A stretch of DNA of 64,000 bases from the NCBI GenBank assembly GCA_947496555.1, contig CANMDH010000010.1, forward strand, positions 62,001-126,000. Direction: 5' to 3'. Positions 51,916 to 60,878 of this stretch are shown piece after piece. Below the pieces are notes generated by a model. The model worked only from the letters and a program-made list of their open reading frames with translations. It had not been told where the DNA came from and did not search any database. A program made the position numbers and the translations under genes. The first letter of the stretch is position 1. Every line of letters starts with the position of its first letter. Origin of the DNA: an uncultured Aquimarina sp. Its GTDB lineage: Bacteria; Bacteroidota; Bacteroidia; Flavobacteriales; Flavobacteriaceae.

Positions 51916-52925
51916 AAATTGAGTATAACAAATCTTTAAAAGAATATAATACTTTTGGAATAGATGTGATAGCTTCTGAGTTTGTCAAAATCACTTCAGA
52001 AACTGAGCTAAAAGATATTCTTTTACGGGAAAATAAAAAACCCATATTCATTATCAGTGGCGGCAGCAATATGCTGTTAACCAACAATATTGATTCGTTA
52101 GTACTACACATTGCAATACAAGGGATTACAATTATTGAAGAATCCGATGATTCTATAATCATTTCAGCAAACGCTGGTGAGAATTGGCATGATTTTGTTC
52201 TATATTGTATAAATCACAATTATGGCGGACTAGAAAATTTGTCGTTAATCCCTGGATACGTAGGTAGTGCTCCCATTCAAAATATAGGCGCCTACGGCGT
52301 CGAGCTCAAGGATACTTTTGTAAGCTGTGAAGCCATCGATATTTCTTCAGGAGAAAAACATATTTTTTTAAATGACGATTGCCGATTCAGTTACCGTAAT
52401 TCTATCTTTAAAAATGATGTAAAGGGCAAGTTTATTATCACCAAGGTTACGTTCAAATTAAGCAAAAGAAATCATGTCCTTAATACAAGCTACGGAGCTA
52501 TAGAAAATGCATTGAAAGAAAATGGAATAACCTCTCCCACTATTAAAGACGTTTCTGAAGCGGTAATTCAAATTAGAAAAAGCAAATTACCGGATCCGGC
52601 AGAAATTGGAAACAGCGGTAGTTTCTTTAAAAACCCGGTAATATCTGGGAAACATTTTTCTGAACTTCAAAAATCGTTCCCGAACATCCCTTCCTATAAA
52701 ATTGACAACCAAAATATTAAAGTCCCGGCTGGTTGGCTAATCGAACAAAGTGGTTTTAAGGGAAAACGATGGGGAGATGCTGGAGTACACGAAAAGCAGG
52801 CCTTAGTTCTAGTCAATTATAATAATGCTGCAGGCAAAGAGATACTTGATTTATCAAAAAAAATTCAGGCTGAAATAAAAAATAGATTTGATATTGATCT
52901 TGAAACGGAAGTTAATATCATATAA
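51912..52925 (+). CDS. murB: UDP-N-acetylenolpyruvoylglucosamine reductase
   Basis: 337 residues, the FAD enzyme that completes UDP-MurNAc synthesis. LKEYNTFGIDVIA near 10, FIISGGSNMLLTN near 50, GGLENLSLIPGYVGSAPIQNIGAYGVELKD near 105-135 (FAD binding) and the catalytic GNSGSFFKNPV near 230 are visible. The C-terminal AGWLIEQSGFKGKRWGDAGVHEKQALVLVN stretch ends the family core. It is translationally coupled to the upstream aminotransferase gene. Confidence 0.96.
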   Translation: MKIEYNKSLKEYNTFGIDVIASEFVKITSETELKDILLRENKKPIFIISGGSNMLLTNNIDSLVLHIAIQGITIIEESDDSIIISANAGENWHDFVLYCINHNYGGLENLSLIPGYVGSAPIQNIGAYGVELKDTFVSCEAIDISSGEKHIFLNDDCRFSYRNSIFKNDVKGKFIITKVTFKLSKRNHVLNTSYGAIENALKENGITSPTIKDVSEAVIQIRKSKLPDPAEIGNSGSFFKNPVISGKHFSELQKSFPNIPSYKIDNQNIKVPAGWLIEQSGFKGKRWGDAGVHEKQALVLVNYNNAAGKEILDLSKKIQAEIKNRFDIDLETEVNII

Positions 52926-53041
52926 AACATCACTTCGTAAATATTAAAGTGGCTGCAACATTTAGTACAAAATTCTATTAAAAAATCATTAATATCGCCC
53001 TTAATTTTTTGTTTTGTATATACATAGCGATACATTCTTTG

Positions 53042-53049
53042 TATCTTTG
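53042..53049 (+). promoter_or_regulatory. Putative -7 element of the small membrane protein/sigma-factor pair
   Basis: TATCTTTG matches TAnnTTTG, 29 bp before the ATG at 53078. A TTTG at 53013-53016 is somewhat far for a -33 element. Confidence 0.4.
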
Positions 53050-53077
53050 CAACTAATTTTGATTGTATTACATTATT

Positions 53078-53284
53078 ATGAAACTTTTATTACTTACAAT
53101 CGGCCTATTACTTTTGGCTTTTGGGGGAATTGCTATAAAATTATGGGCTAAAAAAGATGGAAAGTTTGCCGGTACATGCGCCAGTCAAAGTCCATTTTTA
53201 AATAAAGAGGGAGAATCGTGTTCGCTATGTGGCAAAACTCCAGATCAGTACGCTAATTGTAACGAACAAGAACATTCAAAATAA
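53078..53284 (+). CDS. Small membrane protein with Cys-rich tail
   Basis: About 68 residues from the ATG at 53078 (a TTG at 53063 is less likely). It has an N-terminal helix (KLLLLTIGLLLLAFGGIAIKLWAKK) and a C-terminal tail with four cysteines (CASQSPF, CSLCGKTPDQYANC). The CxxC and spaced Cys could bind a metal or form disulfides. The family recurs in Flavobacteriaceae just before a sigma factor (from memory). The sigma-factor gene starts 34 bp downstream. Confidence 0.7.
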   Translation: MKLLLLTIGLLLLAFGGIAIKLWAKKDGKFAGTCASQSPFLNKEGESCSLCGKTPDQYANCNEQEHSK

Positions 53285-53317
53285 ATCCCTAGAAATAGTC
53301 TATTCAAAAAAAAATCG

Positions 53318-53890
53318 TTGAAAAAAGAACGTCTTACTTCATTAGAAGCCCATATCTCCAAGGCAAAAGATGGAAATCAAGCATCTTTCAACTATCTTCT
53401 TGACACGTTCTGGAATGATGTTTATGGCTTTCAATTAAAAAGAACTCAAGATGAGTATGAGGCAGAAGACATTACGATACAAAGTTTTTCAAGAGCTTTT
53501 GATAAGATACACACATTCAAAGAAGAATATAATTTTAAGACTTGGTTAATTCAAATTTCTAAGAATATTCATATTGATCTATTAAGGAAGAAAAAGGCTT
53601 CTATTCAATCTCAAACCACTACTCAAGTAGATGATTCTGTATATAGAATTGCAGATGATAACCCTACTCCCGAGGACAAGCTAATTACTGAGCAGAATTT
53701 AGCACAATTACTTTTATATATTAAACAATTAAAACCGCCTTATCAAAAGGTAATTAACTTGCGGTATTTTCAAGAACTTACCTATAAAGAAATTGCCGAA
53801 AATCTCAATGAGCCAATTAATAATGTTAAAGTAAAGCTTTTAAGGGCCAAAAAGTTGTTGTCTGAAATAATTACCAATACAACGGGATAA
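53318..53890 (+). CDS. ECF-type RNA polymerase sigma factor
   Basis: 190 residues from a TTG at 53318 (no earlier ATG). Sigma-2: AEDITIQSFSRAFDKIHTFKEEYNFKTWLIQISKNIHIDLLRKK, where the QSFSRAF and FKTWL motifs are the core- and -10-binding region. Sigma-4: LKPPYQKVINLRYFQELTYKEIAENLNEPINNVKVKLLRAKKLL at the end. No anti-sigma gene follows, so control is unclear; the small Cys-rich membrane protein encoded just before it is a candidate partner, by position only. Confidence 0.9.
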   Translation: MKKERLTSLEAHISKAKDGNQASFNYLLDTFWNDVYGFQLKRTQDEYEAEDITIQSFSRAFDKIHTFKEEYNFKTWLIQISKNIHIDLLRKKKASIQSQTTTQVDDSVYRIADDNPTPEDKLITEQNLAQLLLYIKQLKPPYQKVINLRYFQELTYKEIAENLNEPINNVKVKLLRAKKLLSEIITNTTG

Positions 53891-53913
53891 TCTTATTTTA
53901 TAAAACAAAGAAG

Positions 53914-54147
53914 TCAAGGCCTTAGATTAAAGCTAGTAAACCGTTTAATAACCATAAACAAAGGCTCTATCCACTTATCATTGATCTTTTTATCGTACTT
54001 AACAAATTTTTGAACCAGTCCTTTTGGAGCAGATATCTCCTTTTCTATGGCAGTAATATTAATATACTGTTGATTTTTGAGAAGCCACTTCTCAACACGC
54101 TTTCGATTGTTCTGTCTTTTTTTAGGACTTACCAACTCTTCCTGCAT
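53914..54147 (-). CDS. Small basic hypothetical protein
   Basis: About 77 residues from the ATG at 54147 (a second ATG at 54174 would add 9). The sequence is basic and helical: KRQNNRKRVEKWLLKNQQYINITAIEKEISAPKG, then KFVKYDKKINDKWIEPLFMVIKRF. INITAIEKE.I..P.G..QKF resembles helix-turn-helix-like DNA-binding segments in small Flavobacteriaceae proteins, but I cannot assign a family. It is convergent with the sigma-factor gene and divergent from lipA. Confidence 0.55.
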   Translation of the reverse strand: MQEELVSPKKRQNNRKRVEKWLLKNQQYINITAIEKEISAPKGLVQKFVKYDKKINDKWIEPLFMVIKRFTSFNLRP

Positions 54148-54410
54148 GGTTTTTACTCTTTTTTTGTAAGACAAATAACTTTCAAAATCTGAAAAAATTT
54201 TACGTTAACTTAATTTTAACCTAGTGTTAAAAAAATATTAGAATCCAATTTTTTGTTCTTCCATTCAAATAAACTTTTAAAAACACATTTGCATCTACAC
54301 TTTTTCAAGGTAACTCTACTTCAAAGAAATAAGGGCTGCCAATAACTATTGACAATATTTATATAAATCATAACTTTTGCTTAAACTCAATATAATCTAA
54401 GCTTTCTTTG

Positions 54411-54418
54411 TATTTTTG
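54411..54418 (+). promoter_or_regulatory. Putative -7 element of lipA
   Basis: TATTTTTG matches TAnnTTTG, 18 bp before the lipA ATG at 54436. Confidence 0.4.
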
Positions 54419-54435
54419 TTGAAAATATTGCTTGT

Positions 54436-55308
54436 ATGAACAATGATGTTGCTGCAGTTGCACCTCACAAAGGAAAACCTAAGTGGCTAAGGGTCAAACT
54501 CCCTACTGGTAAAAAATACACAGAATTAAGAGGTTTAGTAGATAAATATAACCTGCATACAATATGCACCTCTGGTAGTTGTCCCAATATGGGAGAATGT
54601 TGGAGTGAAGGTACTGCAACTTTTATGATTCTGGGAAATATCTGCACGCGCTCTTGCGGGTTTTGTGGCGTAAAAACAGGAAGACCCGAAACTGTAGATT
54701 GGGAAGAACCCGAAAAAGTAGCGCGATCCATCAAAATAATGAAAATTAAACATGCTGTAATCACCTCTGTCGATAGAGATGATCTTGCAGATGGAGGCTC
54801 TATTATTTGGGCAGAAACAATTCAGGCCATTCGAAGAATGAATCCAGAAACCACATTAGAGACTTTGATTCCAGATTTTCAAGGAAAAACTAAAAATATT
54901 GACAGGATAATTACTGTAAGTCCCGAAGTGGTTTCCCATAATATGGAAACTGTAAAAAGGTTGACACGAGAAGTTCGTATTCAGGCCAAATATGAACAAA
55001 GTCTTCAAGTGCTTAAATACCTTAAAGATAATGGTATAAGGAGGACCAAAAGTGGAATTATGTTGGGACTAGGTGAAAAAGAGGAAGAAGTTATTCAAAC
55101 TCTTGAAGACCTTAGAAAAGTAAATTTAGATATTGTTACTATAGGTCAATATCTACAGCCAAGTAAAAAACACCTTCCAGTAAAAGAGTTTATTACTCCT
55201 GATCAATTCAAAAAATATGAAGAAATTGGATTGGAAATGGGATTCAGGCATGTAGAAAGCGGGGCTTTGGTTAGATCTTCATATAAAGCACAAAAACATT
55301 TAACCTAA
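54436..55308 (+). CDS. lipA: Lipoyl synthase
   Basis: 290 residues. Radical SAM enzyme that inserts sulfur into protein-bound octanoyl groups. The auxiliary-cluster triad is CTSGSCPNMGEC (three Cys, near residues 36-47), and the radical SAM CxxxCxxC is in CTRSCGFCGV near 62-71. The C-terminal RSSY serine (ESGALVRSSYKAQKH) completes the auxiliary-cluster ligation. The length is normal. A GAPDH gene follows 33 bp downstream on the same strand. Confidence 0.97.
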   Translation: MNNDVAAVAPHKGKPKWLRVKLPTGKKYTELRGLVDKYNLHTICTSGSCPNMGECWSEGTATFMILGNICTRSCGFCGVKTGRPETVDWEEPEKVARSIKIMKIKHAVITSVDRDDLADGGSIIWAETIQAIRRMNPETTLETLIPDFQGKTKNIDRIITVSPEVVSHNMETVKRLTREVRIQAKYEQSLQVLKYLKDNGIRRTKSGIMLGLGEKEEEVIQTLEDLRKVNLDIVTIGQYLQPSKKHLPVKEFITPDQFKKYEEIGLEMGFRHVESGALVRSSYKAQKHLT

Positions 55309-55340
55309 TCCATAAACACATACAATAGGAAGAGGATTTG

Positions 55341-56345
55341 ATGAATACACCAATAAGAATTGCCATTAATGGTTTTGGAAGAATAGGTCGTAACCTTTTT
55401 AGATTATTACTAAATCACCCTAGCATACAAGTCGCTGTAATTAATGACTTAGCAGACGCCAGGACTTTGAGTCACTTGCTAAAATACGATAGTATTCATG
55501 GCGTATTACCAATTAATGTATCTTTTGATGAAAAGCATATTATTGTAGAAGATATTGCTGTTCCTCTAATTAACAAAAAGAATCCCGAAGACTGTAACTG
55601 GAAAAAATACAGCATAGATATAGTTATTGAAGCGACCGGGAAGTTTAAAACCAAAGCGCTCGCTCAAAAACATATAGACGCCGGTGCAAAAAAAGTAATA
55701 CTCTCTGCTCCACCCATAGAAGATAGTATAAAAACGATTGTAATAGGAGTAAATGATCATATTCTTGATGGTTCTGAAACTATAATATCTAATGCTTCTT
55801 GTACTACAAATAATGCTGCACCAATGATCAAAATTATTAACGATCTATGCGGAATTGAGCAGGCATATATTACGACCATACATAGTTACACTACCGATCA
55901 AAGTTTGCATGATCAGCCACATAGAGATCTGAGACGAGCCAGAGCCGCGAGTCAATCTATAGTTCCTACTACTACTGGAGCCGCAAAAGCTTTAACAAAA
56001 GTGTTCCCAGAATTGAGCAATGTTATTGGTGGATGTGGCATTAGGGTCCCCGTTCCGGATGGCTCACTTACCGATATTACATTTAATGTAAAAAAAGAAA
56101 CTTCTATTGATGAGATAAATCAAGCTTTCAAAAATGCATCCAAAACGCACCTAAAAGGCATCTTGGATTATACTGAAGACCCTATAGTTTCTGTAGACAT
56201 TCTTGGCAACCCACATTCTTGTGTATTCGATTCTTTAATGACTTCGGTAATAGGAAAAATGGTAAAAATAATTGGTTGGTATGATAATGAAATCGGTTAT
56301 AGCAACAGAATAATTGATTTAATTATTAACATTTGTAAGAAATAA
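55341..56345 (+). CDS. gap: Glyceraldehyde-3-phosphate dehydrogenase
   Basis: 334 residues from ATG 55341 (a TTG three bases upstream would add one). NAD-binding Rossmann start INGFGRIGRNLFRLLL, active-site SNASCTTN with catalytic C154, TTIHSYTTDQSLHDQPHRDLRR near 180 and GWYDNEIGYSNR near the end. It converts glyceraldehyde 3-phosphate to 1,3-bisphosphoglycerate. The Asp-rich VINDLADARTL after the Rossmann beta-2 strand favours NAD over NADP. The presence of another gap copy elsewhere cannot be seen here. The histidine kinase gene follows closely. Confidence 0.93.
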   Translation: MNTPIRIAINGFGRIGRNLFRLLLNHPSIQVAVINDLADARTLSHLLKYDSIHGVLPINVSFDEKHIIVEDIAVPLINKKNPEDCNWKKYSIDIVIEATGKFKTKALAQKHIDAGAKKVILSAPPIEDSIKTIVIGVNDHILDGSETIISNASCTTNNAAPMIKIINDLCGIEQAYITTIHSYTTDQSLHDQPHRDLRRARAASQSIVPTTTGAAKALTKVFPELSNVIGGCGIRVPVPDGSLTDITFNVKKETSIDEINQAFKNASKTHLKGILDYTEDPIVSVDILGNPHSCVFDSLMTSVIGKMVKIIGWYDNEIGYSNRIIDLIINICKK

Positions 56346-56375
56346 CTATCTTAGTTGAGATTTTTTAGAGGAAAA

Positions 56376-58598
56376 ATGCCAACCCCAATTAGACAGTTTA
56401 TATTTAAAATTTTACTCGTTTGTTGTTTTATTGCTTCTGCTCAAAATGCCGAAAACCAAATAAACAACCAAACCAATGATACTATTGATCATTATTTGAT
56501 CGAAGCCTCAAAAGCTATAGACAGAGCCCAGCTAGAACAGGCACTTTCAAATGTGATTACTGCAAAAGAACTTACCCCAAACGATCAAAGTAAAGCTTAT
56601 AACGCTAAAACCAAGATGGTGCTAGCCAAGCTATATAGGGAGCTAGGGGATTTTAGCCAAGCTGAAGAGCAAATACTAGAAGTAATAGAGCTGCAAAAAG
56701 AATCTAACGACGAGAATATGCTGGCACACTCGTATTCTCTATACGGTTCTATTGCAACAGAGTTAAAAAAGTATGATACTGCCAAAACGGTTCTCGAAGA
56801 TGCTTTAAAACTTATAGATAAAAGTAAAATCAAAGGACTTGATGGCCCGGTAAAGGTTAATTTAGGACTTTTGGCTCTTGCCCAGGAACAACCAGAAATA
56901 GCCATAAAACACTTTAATAGCGGACTTCCTGTAATCGAATCCTTAAATCTAAGCTATTTCAAAGCAAAGTTATACAACAATAAAGCAAAAGCACAGTTGG
57001 CTTTACACCAGACCGATGAAGCAATGAAAACCAATGACTTGGCCATGCAAATTGGTAAAGAAATGGGATATTCAGAAATACGATCCGAGTGTTATGAACT
57101 GTATAGCAAGATTTATGAACAAACAAACGATTATCCCTCTGCTTTGGATAACCTTAGGATACATCAAAGAATTAAAGATTCCTTGTTTACGGTCAACAAA
57201 GAAATAATAGCCCAAGAAGCTGGAGCCAAACTTAATCTCAACGAAAACAATGTTTTAATTGAGGAACTTACCGAAGAAAATATTCAGCAACTTAAATCAT
57301 TAAAGTTAGGGCGACTTACTACCATACTTAGTATCGCACTAATTACTATCTTGTCTTTATTAACCCTTTCCTTATATAAAAACAATAATTTAAGAGCAAG
57401 AGCTAATGAATTATTGCAGAATAAAAATACAGAACTTATTCTGGCAAAAGAAAATGCAGAACGAGCTAGTGAAGCTAAAGTTCAGTTTTTATCTACTATT
57501 ACCCATGAGTTAAGAACTCCTTTGTATGCTGTTACCGGACTTACTCATCTTTTGTTAGAGGAAAGTCCCACTCCTAATCAGAAAGAACATTTAAATTCGC
57601 TTAAATTTTCTGGAGAATATTTACTATCTCTTATAAACAACATCTTGGACCTTAATAAACTAGAGGCTAATAAAGTAGAATTAGAGAACACTTCTTTTAA
57701 TTTAAAGAAAAGAATTAATGATGTTTTGATTGCCCTGGGTAAATCTGCAAAGGACAGAAATAACAAACTACATTATAAGTTTGATGATTCTATCCCCCAA
57801 AAACTAAAAGGAGATCCTTTAAAAGTCTCTCAAATTCTAATCAATCTTATAGGTAATTCAATTAAGTTTACCCAAAACGGAGATATTTGGATACGAGTGA
57901 AACCAATAAGCAGAATTGAAAGTAAAATCGTGCTCAATTTTGAAATAGAAGACAATGGCGTTGGAATTTCTGAAAAGAAACAACAGACCATCTTTGAAAA
58001 TTTCACACAAGGTTCTGTACAAATCAACAGGAAATTTGGCGGAACTGGGTTAGGGCTTTCTATTGTAAAAAATCTCTTGTCTCTTATGGATAGTGAGATA
58101 AAGCTAGAAAGTAAATTAGGAAATGGCTCAAAGTTTTTGTTTGATCTTACTTTTGAAATTTTTGAAGAAAAAAGTACCGACTATCTTGAAGAAGCAAAAA
58201 AGATTGATTATGGTATATTAATAGACAAACACATATTGATTGTAGAGGATAATAAGATCAATCAATTAATTACTAGAAAAATTCTAGAAAAAAATAAAAT
58301 AAAATGCGATGTAGCCGATAATGGAGATATTGCCGTAAACAAAGCCAAAGAAAGTTCTTTTGATCTTATACTCATGGATATTCATATGCCAGGCATAAGC
58401 GGTATTGAAGCAACCAAACAAATTAGAGAGTTTGATAAAGAAATCCCTATCATAGCACTTACAGCAGTTACATTAGACGACAACTTGGATGAATTTTATG
58501 ATAATGGATTTAACGACATTATCCCCAAACCATACAAGACCGAAGAGTTTTTTACAAAACTGCATAAAGCTTTGGCTAAAAAACAAACAACTACATAA
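56376..58598 (+). CDS. TPR-sensor hybrid histidine kinase with receiver domain
   Basis: About 740 residues from the ATG at 56376 (a TTG at 56355 is possible). Signal peptide (FIFKILLVCCFIASAQ), TPR repeats (about 35-290) as periplasmic sensor, a helix (TTILSIALITILSLLTLSLY) near 320, a kinase with H377 (STITHELRTPLYAV), the NLIGNSIKFTQNG N-box, DNGVGIS and GGTGLGLSIV, then a receiver with phospho-acceptor D668 (LILMDIHMPG). This is a Bacteroidota-style one-protein relay; no output gene is adjacent. It begins 30 bp after the GAPDH stop. Confidence 0.92.
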   Translation: MPTPIRQFIFKILLVCCFIASAQNAENQINNQTNDTIDHYLIEASKAIDRAQLEQALSNVITAKELTPNDQSKAYNAKTKMVLAKLYRELGDFSQAEEQILEVIELQKESNDENMLAHSYSLYGSIATELKKYDTAKTVLEDALKLIDKSKIKGLDGPVKVNLGLLALAQEQPEIAIKHFNSGLPVIESLNLSYFKAKLYNNKAKAQLALHQTDEAMKTNDLAMQIGKEMGYSEIRSECYELYSKIYEQTNDYPSALDNLRIHQRIKDSLFTVNKEIIAQEAGAKLNLNENNVLIEELTEENIQQLKSLKLGRLTTILSIALITILSLLTLSLYKNNNLRARANELLQNKNTELILAKENAERASEAKVQFLSTITHELRTPLYAVTGLTHLLLEESPTPNQKEHLNSLKFSGEYLLSLINNILDLNKLEANKVELENTSFNLKKRINDVLIALGKSAKDRNNKLHYKFDDSIPQKLKGDPLKVSQILINLIGNSIKFTQNGDIWIRVKPISRIESKIVLNFEIEDNGVGISEKKQQTIFENFTQGSVQINRKFGGTGLGLSIVKNLLSLMDSEIKLESKLGNGSKFLFDLTFEIFEEKSTDYLEEAKKIDYGILIDKHILIVEDNKINQLITRKILEKNKIKCDVADNGDIAVNKAKESSFDLILMDIHMPGISGIEATKQIREFDKEIPIIALTAVTLDDNLDEFYDNGFNDIIPKPYKTEEFFTKLHKALAKKQTTT

Positions 58599-58681
58599 GA
58601 ATTTTGGCATAACTATTGGGGAAAAATAACTAAGTTTTATAAACTTAGTTGAATTAGCCAGAATGTATTATAAAATGAGGT

Positions 58682-59701
58682 TTATTTTTGGACCTCATTT
58701 TTTATATACTCAAGTATTCTTCTATCAAAAGAATCTCCATTTTCAACAAACTTCATTTCTATAGGCTGATACCATAAGTTTTCAGAAGAAAGACTGGATG
58801 ATAAACGCATATAATCCTTTTCTGTAGTAATTATACACTTATGATTTTTAAGCTGCTCTAGTTCTTTATCAGAGAAATTATGATGATCAGGAAAACTTAA
58901 ATGCTCAAATTTTAATCTCAAAGAATGGTAATACTCAACCAATGTCTTTGGATTTGCTATTCCCGTGATAAGCGAAAAAGGTAAATTCCTGAATGAATCC
59001 AAGTTCCTTGCTTCAGAAGTTCCTTTTACTTCATCGCCATAATCGATCGTAGAAAAAAACAAAGATTGATGTTTCTTCAAATTAAGCTTTTTATGGATGG
59101 TTTTTCTTTCTTCAGCAGAAATACTTTTCGGGCATTTGGTAACAATTATAATATCTGCCCGATGAGATCCCTTTCTTGGTTCCCTTAAATTTCCCGTAGG
59201 CAATAAAATATCATCGCAATACAAGTCATAATACGCCGTAAGCAACACATAAAATCCTGCTTTAACTTTTCTATGCTGGTAAGCATCATCCAGTAATATA
59301 ATATTTGGTTGCGGGGTCAATGACCTAAGATTAGCTATTCCATTGCGCCTATCGCCATCGACACCAACATATATATCAGAAAACTTAGCCTTGAATTGAA
59401 GTGGCTCATCTCCAACTTCTTTTACAGTAGAAAAGGGTTGAACTAACTGAAAACCTTTAGTTTCTCTTTTATACCCCCTACTTAGAGTTGCCAGTCTTCC
59501 GTTATCCTTTAACAATCTAATCAAATATTCGATCATTGGTGATTTCCCCGTACCACCAACACTTAGATTCCCTACAGCAATCAATGGAAAGTCATAATGG
59601 ACCGATTTTTTTATTCCAAGATCATACATCTTGTTTCGTAACCAGGTAACCAAATAATAAATCGGAACAACCGGAAAAAGTATCTTTCGCAATAAATTCA
59701 T
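58682..59701 (-). CDS. lpxK: Tetraacyldisaccharide 4'-kinase
   Basis: About 339 residues from the ATG at 59701 (readings up to 59758 lack support). It phosphorylates the 4' position of the lipid A disaccharide. One N-terminal helix and Walker A in VGNLSVGGTGKSPMIEYL near 55, then the DDAYQHRKV motif (catalytic Asp/His) near 145, LREPRKG and FPDHHNFSDKEL near 270. This implies the cell makes lipid A, consistent with a Gram-negative. It diverges from the NIF3-like gene. Confidence 0.95.
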   Translation of the reverse strand: MNLLRKILFPVVPIYYLVTWLRNKMYDLGIKKSVHYDFPLIAVGNLSVGGTGKSPMIEYLIRLLKDNGRLATLSRGYKRETKGFQLVQPFSTVKEVGDEPLQFKAKFSDIYVGVDGDRRNGIANLRSLTPQPNIILLDDAYQHRKVKAGFYVLLTAYYDLYCDDILLPTGNLREPRKGSHRADIIIVTKCPKSISAEERKTIHKKLNLKKHQSLFFSTIDYGDEVKGTSEARNLDSFRNLPFSLITGIANPKTLVEYYHSLRLKFEHLSFPDHHNFSDKELEQLKNHKCIITTEKDYMRLSSSLSSENLWYQPIEMKFVENGDSFDRRILEYIKNEVQK

Positions 59702-59780
59702 GCTCACAAAAGTATAAAACGTAACTTTGATTATCCCAAAAAGTTTTTTTACATTCATTTTTTACTTAAAACAACAAACA

Positions 59781-60875
59781 ATGCAAATTAAAGAGGTAAT
59801 ACAACACCTTGAAACTTTGGCCCCAACGACCTATGCCGAAGATTTTGACAATGTTGGCTTATTAGTTGGAGACCCAAATACCCCTGTAACAGGGATTTTG
59901 GTCACTTTGGATACTTTAGAAATAATAATCGACGAAGCTATAGAAAATAATTGTAACCTTATCATCAGTTTCCATCCTATCGTATTTAAAGGGATAAAAA
60001 AGTTTAACGGAAATAATTATGTAGAAAGAGTTGTAATGAAAGCTATTAAGCATGACATTGCAATTTTTGCCATTCACACGGCCCTTGACAATGCTATTCA
60101 CGGTGTAAATGATATGATCTGTGAACAACTAGGCCTTGTAAATCGTAAAATCTTAATACCGCAAAGCGAAAACATAAAAAAACTAACCACTTTTGCTCCT
60201 GTTACTGAAGCTGAAACCTTAAGATCAAAGCTTTTTGAAGCCGGAGCAGGAACCATTGGTAATTATGATAATTGTAGTTTTTCGTCTGAAGGGATAGGAA
60301 CCTTTAGAGCTTCAGAAAAGGCTAATCCTTCAATAGGCAAAATCGGAAAAATGCATCACGAAAAAGAAACGCAAATCCAGGTTACTTATCCAAAACACAA
60401 AGAAAGAAATATTCTAAAAGCTCTTTTCAACAACCATTCATATGAAGAAGTGGCATATGAAATAATTACTTTAGAAAACAACAATCAAAATATAGGAATG
60501 GGCATGATCGGGGAATTACCCGAATCTGCAAACGAATTAGATTTTCTGAAACATATCAAGAACGTTTTTAAAACTGGATGTGTAAGACATTCAGAACTAT
60601 TAGGAAAACCAATTAAAAAGGTTGCCGTTCTAGGTGGTAGTGGGAGTTTTGCTATCCAAAATGCACAACGAGCAGGAGCCGATATTTTTATCACTGCCGA
60701 TCTTAAGTATCACCAGTTTTATGAAGCCGAAAAACAGCTTATACTTGCTGATGTAGGTCATTATGAAAGTGAGCAGTACACAAAAAACCTAATTGTTAGC
60801 TATCTTAGAAAAAAAATCAGTAATTTTGCAATCATTTTATCGGATAAAAACACCAATCCTATTCAATATCTTTAA
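59781..60875 (+). CDS. NIF3/YbgI-family dinuclear metal protein, long type
   Basis: About 364 residues from the ATG at 59781 (MQIKEVIQHLETLAP). NIF3 core: TYAEDFDNVGLLVGDP near 15, IISFHPIVFKG near 65 and AIFAIHTALDNAIHGVND near 95 supply the metal-binding His/Asp, and the C-terminal ADLKYHQFYEAEKQLILADVGHYESEQ returns His residues. An insertion of about 120 residues (around 140-270) is the CutA-like domain of the long form. These proteins have been linked to GTP cyclohydrolase and metal binding, but function is unsettled. The next gene lies 3 bp downstream. Confidence 0.93.
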   Translation: MQIKEVIQHLETLAPTTYAEDFDNVGLLVGDPNTPVTGILVTLDTLEIIIDEAIENNCNLIISFHPIVFKGIKKFNGNNYVERVVMKAIKHDIAIFAIHTALDNAIHGVNDMICEQLGLVNRKILIPQSENIKKLTTFAPVTEAETLRSKLFEAGAGTIGNYDNCSFSSEGIGTFRASEKANPSIGKIGKMHHEKETQIQVTYPKHKERNILKALFNNHSYEEVAYEIITLENNNQNIGMGMIGELPESANELDFLKHIKNVFKTGCVRHSELLGKPIKKVAVLGGSGSFAIQNAQRAGADIFITADLKYHQFYEAEKQLILADVGHYESEQYTKNLIVSYLRKKISNFAIILSDKNTNPIQYL

Positions 60876-60878
60876 AAT

